Shown one piece after another: positions 1 to 8,509 of a DNA stretch of 64,000 bases (its first letter is position 1; every line of letters starts with the position of its first letter). A program made the translations under genes and the position numbers. This stretch comes from Pseudomonas brassicacearum subsp. brassicacearum (GTDB taxonomy: Bacteria > Pseudomonadota > Gammaproteobacteria > Pseudomonadales > Pseudomonadaceae), in NCBI RefSeq assembly GCF_008801605.1, contig NZ_VZPJ01000003.1:372001-436000 (forward strand). Reading direction: 5' to 3'. The notes beneath the pieces are model-generated. The model was not told the origin of the DNA, made no database searches, and saw only the letters and a program-made list of their open reading frames with translations.

Positions 1-108
1 CGGCGTCACCGACAGGTTGATGGCCTCGGCCAGGCTCGACTTGGTAATCCGCCCGTCCTCGGCGAGGATTTGCAGGATCTTGAGATCGTAGCGATCGAGC
101 TTGTGCAT
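1..108 (-). CDS. Lrp/AsnC-family regulator, N-terminus only (DoeX type)
   Basis: The minus strand reads MHKLDRYDLKILQILAEDG and continues into the first helix-turn-helix of an Lrp/AsnC regulator; the window edge cuts it after 36 codons. These proteins sense amino acids and bind DNA as multimers. It starts 97 bp beyond the doeB stop on the same strand. In known ectoine-degradation clusters a regulator of this family, DoeX, sits beside doeA/doeB, so DoeX is the likely identity. That is inferred from context, since the ligand-binding half is not visible. Confidence 0.8.
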   Translation of the reverse strand, partial: MHKLDRYDLKILQILAEDGRITKSSLAEAINLSVTP

Positions 109-154
109 GGCCGGGCTCCGGGTGGTTACATAAAACTTCCAGACATACATCAAT

Positions 155-184
155 TGTGGCGAGGGGATTTATCCCCTCGCCACA
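155..184. repeat. Palindromic REP-like element
   Basis: A perfect 13-bp inverted repeat (tgtggcgagggga / tcccctcgccaca) around a 4-base loop sits between doeB and the Lrp-type gene. The same palindrome recurs at 12685-12716. No U-tract follows on either strand, so it is a repeat family member rather than a clear terminator. Confidence 0.8.
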
Positions 185-204
185 GGTTCTGTGTTCCATC
201 TGAC

Positions 205-1206
205 CTAAGCCAACACATCCGCAATCACCGCCAAGGTATCGCCACACTGCACCAACCCGGGAAAGTGCCGGGCCGCCAGCAGGCCGCTGCGGGCGGCGCG
301 GTATTCGACCGGGGCGACGCCGCTGCGGGTGGCGTCGTAGATGCGCGCTACCACCTCACCCCGGGTCACGTGTTCCCCCAGGTCGCGGCACATTTCCAGC
401 AGGCCGTCGTGTTCGCTGGCGATGAAACAACTGGCGTCCGGCATGTCGAGCACCAGCGATGGCTGCAACTCGATCGTGCCCCGCAGGATGCCGGCGTGGA
501 TCAACAGGTTGCGTACCCCACGCTCGGCAATCGCCACGCTACGGGCGGTCGACGAACCGCCGCCGCCCAACTCGGTGGTGACGAACACCTTGCCTTGGGA
601 CTCGGCCGCCGTGTCGTACATCGCCCCGGCGTCCAGCTCCAGCATGCGCATGCAATACGGCGCGTTGAACGCCAGCATCCCGGCCTCGCAGCGCGCTTGC
701 TGCTGTTTGTCCGGCAACACGTGGCAGGCGGCAAACGGCAGGAAATCCAGGGTCCGGCCGCCGGAATGAATGTCCAGGACAATGTCGGCCAAGGGCAGCA
801 GGGTGCGATTGAAATAGTCGGCGATTTTCTCGGTAACGGTGCCGTCCGGCCTGCCGGGAAAACTGCGGTTCAGGTTGCCCTTGTCGATGGGCGAAGTCCG
901 GCGTCCGGCGTGGAAGGCCGGGGTGTTCATGAACGGCACGATGATCACCCTCCCGCTCACCTCTTCAGCCGTCAGTTGCTGCGCCAGTTTGCTCAGGGCC
1001 ACCGGACCTTCGTATTCATCGCCGTGGTTGCCACCGCTGAGCAGCGCCGTCGGGCCGCTGCCGCGCTGGATGACCGTGATGGGAATCATCACCGCGCCCC
1101 AGGCCGAATCGTCCCGCGAATACGGCAGCTTGAGAAAGCCGTGCTGCACGCCCTCGCGGGTGAAGTCGACCGTGGCGCTGATGGGATTATTAGGCAGATC
1201 GGGCAT
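205..1206 (-). CDS. doeB: N2-acetyl-L-2,4-diaminobutanoate deacetylase
   Basis: 333 aa, of the zinc-dependent succinylglutamate desuccinylase/aspartoacylase (AstE/AspA) fold. Visible zinc-site elements are GGNHGDE (H61, E64) and DIHSGG (H147), with NLNRSFPG at 111-118. In ectoine catabolism DoeB deacetylates N-alpha-acetyl-2,4-diaminobutyrate made by DoeA to give 2,4-diaminobutyrate in the cytoplasm. Its start lies 3 bp after the doeA stop, so the two genes are clearly one operon. A different acyl-amino-acid deacylase would be possible from the fold alone, but the doeA/eutBC/ehu context makes the assignment firm. Confidence 0.93.
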   Translation of the reverse strand: MPDLPNNPISATVDFTREGVQHGFLKLPYSRDDSAWGAVMIPITVIQRGSGPTALLSGGNHGDEYEGPVALSKLAQQLTAEEVSGRVIIVPFMNTPAFHAGRRTSPIDKGNLNRSFPGRPDGTVTEKIADYFNRTLLPLADIVLDIHSGGRTLDFLPFAACHVLPDKQQQARCEAGMLAFNAPYCMRMLELDAGAMYDTAAESQGKVFVTTELGGGGSSTARSVAIAERGVRNLLIHAGILRGTIELQPSLVLDMPDASCFIASEHDGLLEMCRDLGEHVTRGEVVARIYDATRSGVAPVEYRAARSGLLAARHFPGLVQCGDTLAVIADVLA

Positions 1207-1209
1207 GGC

Positions 1210-2400
1210 TCAATCCTTCACGAACAATTGACGAGGTACGTCGCACAGCGTCTCGACGCCGGTCTCGGTGATCAGGATGCTTTCGGTGATTTCCAGGCCC
1301 CAATCGTCCATCCACAGCCCCGGCATGAAGTGGAAGGTCATGCCCGGCTGCAACACGCTGTTGTCGCCGGGGCGCAGGCTCATGGTGCGCTCGCCCCAAT
1401 CCGGCGGATAACTGATCCCGATGGGGTAGCCGCAACGGCTGTCCTTGTGAATGCCGAATTTCTCCAGCACCTTGAAAAACGCCACGGCGATGTCGCCAGT
1501 GGTGTTGCCCGGCTTGGCTGCGTCCAGGCCGGCGGCGATGCCCTCGACCACGGCTTTTTCGCCGTCGAGGAAATGTTGCGGCGGCTTGCCCAGGTAAATG
1601 GTGCGCGACAACGGGCAGTGGTAACGCTTGTAGCAACCGGCGATTTCAAAGAAGGTGCCGGCACCCTTCTCGAAAGGTGAATCGTCCCAGGTCAGGTGCG
1701 GCGCACTGGCGTCGGCCCCGGTGGGCAACAGCGGCACGATGGCCGGGTAGTCGCCGCCATGGCCGTCGGCACCGAGGATGCCGCTGCTGTAGATCTCGGC
1801 CACCAGTTCGTTCTTGCGCATGCCCGGCTCGATGCGTTCCAGGATCCGACTGTGCATGTTCTCGACGATGCGCGCGGCGATGCGCATGTAGGCGATTTCC
1901 TGGGGCGACTTGACCGCTCGCTGCCAGTTCACCAGGCCCACCGCGTCAACCAGTTTTGCCTGGGGCAAATGCTTTTGCAGCGACAGGTACGCGGCGGCGC
2001 TGAAGTAATAGTTGTCCATCTCCACGCCGATGGTCAGCGCGCCCCAGCCACGGGCGATGATCACCTCGCGGGACAGGTAGTCCATGGGGTGGCGCTCGCG
2101 GGACTGCACGTAGATGTCCGGGTAGCCGACGATGTTGTCGGCCTGCATGAACACCGTGCGCTTGGCACCGTTGGCATCCTGGCCACGACCGAACCACACG
2201 GGTTCGCCCTCCAGTGCCAGCAGCACGCACTGGTGCACATAGAACGACCAACCGTCATAGCCGGTGAGCCAGGCCATGTTCGACGGGTCGGTGACCAACA
2301 GCAGCTCCAGGCCCTGGGCCTGCATGGCGGCGCGAACCTTCGCCAGGCGTTGGGTGTATTCCTCCCGTTTAAACGGAAGATTGACGACGATCTCAGACAT
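1210..2400 (-). CDS. doeA: Ectoine hydrolase (M24 peptidase family)
   Basis: 396 aa. The N-terminal creatinase/prolidase-like domain is followed by a C-terminal pita-bread M24 domain, about residues 165-390. DoeA opens the ectoine ring to N-alpha-acetyl-L-2,4-diaminobutyrate, the first catabolic step and probably also the source of the inducer for EnuR. The start MSEIVVNLPF is the only ATG near the conserved N-terminus. It lies directly upstream of doeB and 42 bp downstream of eutC, all on one strand. Confidence 0.93.
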   Translation of the reverse strand: MSEIVVNLPFKREEYTQRLAKVRAAMQAQGLELLLVTDPSNMAWLTGYDGWSFYVHQCVLLALEGEPVWFGRGQDANGAKRTVFMQADNIVGYPDIYVQSRERHPMDYLSREVIIARGWGALTIGVEMDNYYFSAAAYLSLQKHLPQAKLVDAVGLVNWQRAVKSPQEIAYMRIAARIVENMHSRILERIEPGMRKNELVAEIYSSGILGADGHGGDYPAIVPLLPTGADASAPHLTWDDSPFEKGAGTFFEIAGCYKRYHCPLSRTIYLGKPPQHFLDGEKAVVEGIAAGLDAAKPGNTTGDIAVAFFKVLEKFGIHKDSRCGYPIGISYPPDWGERTMSLRPGDNSVLQPGMTFHFMPGLWMDDWGLEITESILITETGVETLCDVPRQLFVKD

Positions 2401-2442
2401 CCATCTGCCCTCTGTTCAAATGACGCACGAATAAAAAATGCT

Positions 2443-3435
2443 TTAGCGACCGAACGCGAATCCCTTGCCCGCCGCCCGCGCCCGCTCGAACGCCAGGTTG
2501 GCGATGGCGGTGTCCTGGGCACCGGTGCCGGTGAGGTCGCACAGGGTGACTTGCGCCTCGCGGGTGCGACCGACCCGTTGCCCCGCCAACACCTGGCCCA
2601 GTTCCAGCAAGGCCAACTCATCGCGAACGGTGCCGGCCAGCAAGGCGTGGTGCAGCTCGCCAAGCACGCGGGTCTGGCTCAGGCGATCGGCGACATAGCA
2701 GTCGACGGCCGCCAGGGCTTGCGGGGAAATTTCGTTCTTGTGTTCGGCGTCCGAGCCCATCGCCGTGATGTGCAGGCCAGGATGCAAATGGCGGGCTTGG
2801 ATCAACGGCTCGCGACTGGGTGTGCAGGTGATGGCGATGTCCACGCCTTCCAGGGCATCGTCAATGGAGGCGCATGGCGAGACGGCAAGCCCGGTGTCAC
2901 GCGCCAGCTCCTGACTGAACGCCTTGGCCTTTTGCGCATCGCGCGCCCAGACCCGCACATCGTCGATGGGCCGCACCAGGCGCAACGCCTGAAGCTGCAA
3001 CGCCGCCTGCTCACCGGCTCCGATCAGCGCGACGCTGCGGCTCTCCTCGCGAGACAGGCAACGCGCCGCCACCGCACCCGCCGCAGCGGTGCGCACAGCG
3101 GTGAGGTACCCGTTGTCCAGCAGCAGGGCCTCCAGCAGGCCGGTGCGTGCCGAGAGCAGCATCATCATGCCGTTGAGGCTGGGCAGGCCGAGCGTGGGGT
3201 TATCGAAGAAGCCCGGGCTGACCTTGATGGCGAAGCGATCCAGGCCCGGCAGGTAAGCGGTCTTCACATCCACTTCACCGTTGTGCTCGGGAATGTCCAA
3301 GCGCAGGATCGGCGGCATCGCCACGGCGGTGGTGGCCAGCAGCACGAAAGCCTGTTCGATGGCGTCGATGCTGGCCAGATCGAGGGCCACGCAACTGCGC
3401 AGGTCGGCTTCGCTCAATAGGGTGACTTCACTCAT
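2443..3435 (-). CDS. eutC: Ectoine utilization protein EutC (ornithine cyclodeaminase family)
   Basis: 330 aa, ornithine cyclodeaminase/mu-crystallin fold. The Rossmann motif ALIGAGEQA is near residue 140 and the VRTAAAGAVAA segment before it is typical. The family carries out NAD-dependent cyclodeamination or imine reduction. In hydroxyectoine-using bacteria EutC is thought to act with EutB in turning the hydroxyectoine branch into the ectoine pathway, but its exact reaction is not settled. It sits 21 bp after eutB and 42 bp before doeA. Confidence 0.88.
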   Translation of the reverse strand: MSEVTLLSEADLRSCVALDLASIDAIEQAFVLLATTAVAMPPILRLDIPEHNGEVDVKTAYLPGLDRFAIKVSPGFFDNPTLGLPSLNGMMMLLSARTGLLEALLLDNGYLTAVRTAAAGAVAARCLSREESRSVALIGAGEQAALQLQALRLVRPIDDVRVWARDAQKAKAFSQELARDTGLAVSPCASIDDALEGVDIAITCTPSREPLIQARHLHPGLHITAMGSDAEHKNEISPQALAAVDCYVADRLSQTRVLGELHHALLAGTVRDELALLELGQVLAGQRVGRTREAQVTLCDLTGTGAQDTAIANLAFERARAAGKGFAFGR

Positions 3436-3456
3436 GACAGGCTCCGTTAGGGGTTA

Positions 3457-4428
3457 TCAGGCGTTGGCGCCAGCGATCACGCGGGCATGGTGTTCGGTGT
3501 CGACGTTGCGCCCGCTGACCACCAGGACAATGGGGCCGCGCGGCTCGATCAGGCCGTCGAGCAGCGCCGCGATGCCCACCACGGCAGCGCCTTCGAGCAC
3601 CAGGCGTTCGTGGTGATAGGCGTGGCGGATGGCATTGGCGATAGAGGCTTCCGAGAGCAGATGTACGTCATCGCTCAGTTGCCGGGTCATGGCGAAGGTG
3701 TAGCGGTTGTCCAGGCCGATGCCGCCACCAAGGGAGTCGGCCAGCGTCGGCAGTTCCTCGATGTCCACGGGCTGCCCGGCGGCGAGGCTGGCGTGCATCG
3801 CGGCACCTCGGGCCATGCTGATGCCGTGGACTTGAATCGCTGGGTTGGCACTTTTGAGGGCCAGGGCAACTCCGGCGAACAGGCCGCCACCGGACAACGG
3901 CACCAGGACCTGGGCCACCTCCGGTTGCTGCTCGAGGATCTCCAGGCCGAGGGTGCCCTGCCCGGCGATGATCGCCGGGTGATCGAAGGGCGGCAAAAAG
4001 GTCGCGCCCTGCTCCCGGGCGATGCGCTCGGCCTCGCGCTGGGCATCGTCCTGGGACTGGCCGACGATGCACACCTCGGCGCCCAGGTCGCGGATCGCCT
4101 GCACCTTGTTGGCCGGCACCAGGTTCGACAGGCAGACCATCGCCTTGACGCCCTGCTGTGACGCGGCATGGGCCAGCGCTCGACCATGATTACCCGTCGA
4201 CGCGGTGACCACGCCTCGGGCCTTTTGCTCGGAACTAAGTTGCGCGACGGCATTGCTCGCCCCGCGCAGCTTGAAGCTGCCGGTGATTTGCAGCGCCTCA
4301 AGCTTGAGGTACACCTCAACACCCATCAACCGCGACAAACTCGGGGAATGCTCCATGGGCGTACGCCTGACCTGCGACTCGATGCGCTGGCGAGCGAGAT
4401 AAATGTCCTGAAGCTGCAACCCTGTCAT
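3457..4428 (-). CDS. eutB: Hydroxyectoine utilization dehydratase EutB (threonine dehydratase-like)
   Basis: 323 aa, a fold-type II PLP enzyme of the threonine/serine dehydratase group without a regulatory ACT domain. The PLP lysine is K53 in TGSFKLRGA; the glycine-rich phosphate loop SGGGLFAG is near 180. In ectoine clusters EutB is proposed to dehydrate the hydroxylated intermediate from hydroxyectoine. It is the first gene of the minus-strand operon eutB-eutC-doeA-doeB. An operator-like motif lies 61 bp upstream of its ATG at 4489-4503. Confidence 0.88.
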   Translation of the reverse strand: MTGLQLQDIYLARQRIESQVRRTPMEHSPSLSRLMGVEVYLKLEALQITGSFKLRGASNAVAQLSSEQKARGVVTASTGNHGRALAHAASQQGVKAMVCLSNLVPANKVQAIRDLGAEVCIVGQSQDDAQREAERIAREQGATFLPPFDHPAIIAGQGTLGLEILEQQPEVAQVLVPLSGGGLFAGVALALKSANPAIQVHGISMARGAAMHASLAAGQPVDIEELPTLADSLGGGIGLDNRYTFAMTRQLSDDVHLLSEASIANAIRHAYHHERLVLEGAAVVGIAALLDGLIEPRGPIVLVVSGRNVDTEHHARVIAGANA

Positions 4429-4488
4429 GACTGCGTCCCGAGCGGATGTGTTGGGCGCAGTCTAAGAGGGCTGGATTGTGGTGATGAA

Positions 4489-4503
4489 TGTACTAGGGCA
4501 ATT
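4489..4503 (-). promoter_or_regulatory. Candidate EnuR operator upstream of eutB
   Basis: On the minus strand the site reads aattgccctagtaca. It matches the site at 6029-6043 at 13 of 15 positions. A possible -10 (tagact, 4464 to 4459) begins 25 bases from the motif end, exactly the distance found for the ehuB-side site. The EnuR assignment is inferred from the gene context. Confidence 0.6.
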
Positions 4504-4572
4504 TAGATCGATTACTTGAACCCCCATCCCAAGCCCCTCACAAATCCCCTGTGGGAACTGCAGTGTGGGGCA

Positions 4573-5967
4573 TCAGAAATCATGAATCTGCGGGTACTGG
4601 TTGAAGATCTGCCGCATGCCGATCAGCGCATGGCGCATTTCTTCGTCACTGCATTCGGCACCGACGCAGACCCGCACCGCGCGGGGCCTGGGGGTGCCGC
4701 GGACGGTGAACGGATCGGGCGAGGTCACGGCGATGTGCTTGTGCCGCAGCGCCCGCACCAGGCTGTCCACTTCCCAATGGGACGGGATACCGACCCAGGC
4801 ACTCAAGGCATGCGGGTGCTGGCCCAGCAGATGTTCGCCCATGTACTCGGTGACCATCGCCTGGCGCCCGGCCAGCAGTTGACGTTGCAATTGCACCAGC
4901 GACTCGGCGCGTCCATCGCGAATCCAGCGGGTGGCGATCTCCGAGACCATGGGCGTGGCCATCCAACTGTTGACCCGCAGGATGCTCTCGGTGCGCAGGG
5001 CCAGGCGCTTGGGCACCACCAGATAACCGGTGCGCAGGCCCGTGAGCACCGACTTGGTCATGCTCGTGCAGTAGAACGACAGCTCCGGCAGGTAATGGCT
5101 GATGGGCGGCGCCCGGCGCTCGTCCAGCAGCGGGCCGTACACATCGTCTTCAATAATGTGCACACCGAAGCGCCGGGCAATCTCGGCGATTTCCCGGCGG
5201 CGGGCGTCGGGCATCAGGCTGGTGGTGGGGTTGTTCAGGTTCGGCGTGCACACCAGCGCCGTGATGCGCTCGTTGCTGCACATGTCTTCGAAATGTTCGG
5301 GGTCGATGCCATAGCGGTCCATCTCCAGGCCCTTGAGGGTGAAGCCCAGCACCTGGGAATTGCCGATCACGCCGTGGTCGGTCAAGCCTTCGCAGAGCAC
5401 CACGTCATCAGGGCCCGCCAGCGAAGCGAGAGCCAGGAAAATCCCGTGGGCCGCGCCGTTGGTGATCAGCACATCGTTACGGTCGACTTTCAGCCCTTGC
5501 CGGCCGATCCACTGCGCCGCCGCTTCGCGATGGGATTCAAAACCGGCGATGGGGCGAAACGCATGAATCCACGGCTGATCCTCTTCAGTGCTCAGCGCCG
5601 CGCAGGTATCACGCCAGGCCTGGTCATGCTCGCGGGTGTGGAGGATGCGGGTGATGGAAAAATCCACCAGCGCTCGCTCGGGACTGTCGAGAATGTACGT
5701 CGCCACCCGGTCGCTCATGCGCCGCGAGACGAAACTGCCACGCCCGACCTCACAGCGCACCAGTCCCTGGCGCTCCAACTCCTTATAGGCGTTGGTGACG
5801 GTCTGCACGCTGATACCCATGGCGTCAGCTACCTGCCGTTGCGGCGGCAGGCGCTGGTCATTGGCCAGGGTGCCCTGTTCGATATCGTCGGCAATGGCCT
5901 GCACCAGAATCTTGTATTTGGATTCACCGCTGCGGGCGAGGTCCAAGGCTGACTTCCACTTATCCAT
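4573..5967 (-). CDS. enuR: EnuR, MocR/GabR-type regulator of ectoine utilization
   Basis: 464 aa from MDKWKSALDLA; I prefer this ATG to one 123 bp upstream because the winged helix begins about 20 residues later. A GntR helix-turn-helix (about residues 20-85, with LPPQRQVADAMGIS) is fused to a class I aminotransferase domain. The PLP lysine is K305 in SMTKSVLTG. EnuR represses ectoine uptake and catabolic genes until PLP-bound lysine captures a catabolite such as a diaminobutyrate derivative. It is transcribed divergently from ehuB and shares strand with eutB, which starts 144 bp downstream of its stop. Confidence 0.9.
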   Translation of the reverse strand: MDKWKSALDLARSGESKYKILVQAIADDIEQGTLANDQRLPPQRQVADAMGISVQTVTNAYKELERQGLVRCEVGRGSFVSRRMSDRVATYILDSPERALVDFSITRILHTREHDQAWRDTCAALSTEEDQPWIHAFRPIAGFESHREAAAQWIGRQGLKVDRNDVLITNGAAHGIFLALASLAGPDDVVLCEGLTDHGVIGNSQVLGFTLKGLEMDRYGIDPEHFEDMCSNERITALVCTPNLNNPTTSLMPDARRREIAEIARRFGVHIIEDDVYGPLLDERRAPPISHYLPELSFYCTSMTKSVLTGLRTGYLVVPKRLALRTESILRVNSWMATPMVSEIATRWIRDGRAESLVQLQRQLLAGRQAMVTEYMGEHLLGQHPHALSAWVGIPSHWEVDSLVRALRHKHIAVTSPDPFTVRGTPRPRAVRVCVGAECSDEEMRHALIGMRQIFNQYPQIHDF

Positions 5968-6028
5968 GACAGCTGCAACCGGCGTGTGTAGGGGTGCGCA
6001 CAGCATTGCGCGACCATCGCGGCAAAGC

Positions 6029-6043
6029 AATTGTCCTAGTGCA
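6029..6043 (+). promoter_or_regulatory. Candidate EnuR operator in the enuR-ehuB gap
   Basis: The site aattgtcctagtgca is 62 bp upstream of enuR and 214 bp upstream of ehuB. It overlaps an imperfect inverted pair attgt...acaat that ends at 6050. A -10-like tatgct at 6068-6073 begins 25 bases after it, giving ehuB a leader of roughly 180 bases. See the matching copy at 4489-4503. Confidence 0.6.
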
Positions 6044-6257
6044 ATACAATCGATGCCGGGGCTTTTGTATGCTCGGTCCAAGGTCGTCACCCAGGCGGGC
6101 TCATCGCCCTGACAAAAAGCCGGATCGACCTGTACCGGCGCTGTTCCCGATTCCAGGCCACGCCCGGATCCGCCGCTGTACGCTTTGCTCTTGTAACACT
6201 GCCTCCTACCACAGAGCCGTCAAACGACGGATCCACAAGAAACAGGAGATTTTATTG

Positions 6258-7112
6258 ATGAGCAATTTTCTTCCCAGCACCGGTGCGCCCTTGCGTCGGC
6301 TCTTGTTGACCTGTGCCGTACTGGGCCTGGCCGGCAGCGTTCAAGCGGCCACCCTGGATACGATCAAAAGCAACAGCAGCATCCGGATCGGCTACGCCAA
6401 CGAAACCCCGTTTGCCTTCACCGAAACCGACGGCAACGTTACCGGTGAGTCGCCGGAGATCGCCAAGATCATCTTCGCCAAGATGGGCATCAAGCAGGTC
6501 AATGGCGTGCTCACCGAATGGGGCTCATTGATTCCAGGCCTGCGGGCCGGCCGTTTCGATGTCATCGCCGCCGGCATGTACATCACCCCGGCGCGCTGCA
6601 AGCAAGTGTTGTTCACCGATCCGCAGTACCAGTTGCCCGATGCCTTGCTCGTGGCCAAGGGCAATCCGAAAAAACTCCACAGCTATGAAGACATCGCCAA
6701 GCAACCGGATGTGAAACTGGCAATCATGGCCGGCACGGTGAACCTGGCTTATGCCCGCGACTCCGGGGTCAAGGACGACCAGATCCTCCAGGTGCCCGAC
6801 ACCACCGCACAATTACAAGCCGTGCGCGCCGGACGCGCGGACGCTGCCGTCGGCACCCAACTGACCATGAAAGGCCTGGCCAGCAAGGGTGGCGACAAGG
6901 TGGAAGCGATGACCGAATTCAAGGACGACCCGTCCCACATCGGCTACGGCGCCCTGGCCTTCCGCCCCGAAGACAAAGACTTGCGCGATGCGGTCAATGC
7001 CGAGCTGAAAAAGTGGCTGGGCTCCGAAGAGCATCTCAAGACGGTCGCGCCATTCGGGTTCGACAAATCCAACGTGACCAGCAAGACCGCGGCCGAGCTC
7101 TGCGCTCAGTAG
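6258..7112 (+). CDS. ehuB: Ectoine/hydroxyectoine ABC transporter, periplasmic binding protein
   Basis: 284 aa. The start at 6258 follows an aggag ribosome site at 6244-6248. Residues 1-29 form a Sec signal peptide (RR, hydrophobic core LLLTCAVLGLAGS, cleavage after VQA). The mature part is a family 3 solute-binding protein (polar amino-acid type) with two lobes. It delivers ectoines to the EhuC/EhuD permease. It is the first gene of ehuBCDA, with 84 bp before ehuC. Alternative polar amino-acid specificity is made unlikely by the doe/eut neighbours. Confidence 0.92.
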   Translation: MSNFLPSTGAPLRRLLLTCAVLGLAGSVQAATLDTIKSNSSIRIGYANETPFAFTETDGNVTGESPEIAKIIFAKMGIKQVNGVLTEWGSLIPGLRAGRFDVIAAGMYITPARCKQVLFTDPQYQLPDALLVAKGNPKKLHSYEDIAKQPDVKLAIMAGTVNLAYARDSGVKDDQILQVPDTTAQLQAVRAGRADAAVGTQLTMKGLASKGGDKVEAMTEFKDDPSHIGYGALAFRPEDKDLRDAVNAELKKWLGSEEHLKTVAPFGFDKSNVTSKTAAELCAQ

Positions 7113-7196
7113 TCGCCAAAAACTGGCGTGCCGAAACGGGCATGACGCACGGTGCGTGATGCCTGTTCCCTGCTTCACCGGACATTGGGTTGAACC

Positions 7197-7856
7197 ATGG
7201 GCGAATTACTTCCGTTATTGATACAGGGGGCCTGGGTCACGCTCCAGGTGACCTTCTTCGGCTCGCTGCTGGCCATCGTCGCGGCGGTGCTGGCAGCCCT
7301 CGGGCGACTCTCGCCGTGGCGAGCGTTGCGCTGGTTTTCCATCACCTACATCGAAGTGTTCCGTGGCACCTCGCTGCTGGTGCAATTGTTCTGGCTGTTC
7401 TTCGTGCTGCCGCTGCCCCCCTTCAACGTTGAGCTGAGCCCTTACGCCGTGGCGATTGTCGGCCTGGGCCTGCACATCGGCGCCTACGGTGCGGAAGTGA
7501 TGCGCGGCGCCATCAGTTCGGTCGCCAAGGGCCAATACGAAGCCTGCACGGCGTTGAACTTCAGCGGTTTTACGCGCTTCAAGCGGATCATCCTGCCGCA
7601 GGCGTTGCTGGCGGCGATTCCACCGGGCACCAACCTGTTGATCGAGCTGCTGAAGAACACCTCGCTGGTGTCGCTGATCACCTTGTCGGACCTGAGTTTC
7701 CGGGCGCGGCAGTTGGATCAGGCGACCTTCCAGACCCTGGAGATCTTCAGCCTGGCCCTGGTGATGTATTTCATCCTCGCCCAGGCCATCAACTTCGGCA
7801 TGCGCCACATCGAACGACGACTGAGCCGGGGCCGGATGCGTGGAGGTCTGTCATGA
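7197..7856 (+). CDS. ehuC: Ectoine/hydroxyectoine ABC transporter permease EhuC
   Basis: 219 aa integral membrane protein of the HisM/GlnP permease family, with about five membrane helices. The EAA loop near residues 115-140 (YEACTALNFSGFTRFKRIILPQAL) contacts the ATPase. It pairs with EhuD in the inner membrane. Its stop overlaps the ehuD start by 4 bp, indicating translational coupling. Confidence 0.92.
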   Translation: MGELLPLLIQGAWVTLQVTFFGSLLAIVAAVLAALGRLSPWRALRWFSITYIEVFRGTSLLVQLFWLFFVLPLPPFNVELSPYAVAIVGLGLHIGAYGAEVMRGAISSVAKGQYEACTALNFSGFTRFKRIILPQALLAAIPPGTNLLIELLKNTSLVSLITLSDLSFRARQLDQATFQTLEIFSLALVMYFILAQAINFGMRHIERRLSRGRMRGGLS

Positions 7857-8509
7857 CGCTATTCGACTGGTCCTATGCCGCACAAATCCTGCCGGACCTG
7901 CTGCGCGCCTCCCTCAACACCGTGGGCATTACCCTGATCGGTTTCCTGATCGCGATTGTCCTGGGATTGTTCCTGGCGATTGGCCGGCGCAGTCGCAAAT
8001 TCTGGCTATCGTGGCCGGCCACCGCGGTGATCGAGTTCATCCGCAGCACACCGCTGCTGATCCAGGTGTATTTCCTCTACTACGTGCTGCCCAACTACGG
8101 CTTGAGCCTGACGGCCATGCAGGTTGGCATCCTCGGCATCGGCTTGCACTACGCCTGCTACATCGCCGAGGTCTATCGCAGTGGTCTGGATGCGGTGCCG
8201 CGGGCGCAGTGGGAAGCGGTGACGGCACTGAACATCGCGCCGTACGACGCCTACCGCAACATCATCCTGCCCCAGGCGCTGCGTCCGATCGTGCCGCCGC
8301 TGGGCAATTACCTGGTGGCAATGCTCAAAGACACGCCGGTGCTGTCGGCGATCACCGTGGTGGAAATCATGCAGCAGGCCAAGAACATCGGTTCCGAGAA
8401 TTTCCGCTACCTGGAACCGATCACCATGGTCGGCCTGTTCTTCCTCGCCCTGAGCCTTGCCCTGGCTTATCTGGTACGGCGCCTTGAAACGCGCATGGAG
8501 CTACGCTAA
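7853..8509 (+). CDS. ehuD: Ectoine/hydroxyectoine ABC transporter permease EhuD
   Basis: 218 aa permease, homologous to EhuC, with about five membrane helices. Its EAA loop WEAVTALNIAPYDAYRNIIL lies near residues 122-141. It starts 4 bp inside ehuC and its TAA overlaps the first candidate ATG of ehuA (taATG). With EhuC it forms the heterodimeric channel. Confidence 0.92.
   Translation: MTLFDWSYAAQILPDLLRASLNTVGITLIGFLIAIVLGLFLAIGRRSRKFWLSWPATAVIEFIRSTPLLIQVYFLYYVLPNYGLSLTAMQVGILGIGLHYACYIAEVYRSGLDAVPRAQWEAVTALNIAPYDAYRNIILPQALRPIVPPLGNYLVAMLKDTPVLSAITVVEIMQQAKNIGSENFRYLEPITMVGLFFLALSLALAYLVRRLETRMELR

Noticed and set aside
70..3420. Long plus-strand frames (536 and 574 codons) across doeB/doeA/eutC
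   Set aside because: They are shadows antisense to well-recognised genes, with His/Arg/Gln-rich composition and no family likeness, a common effect of high GC third positions.
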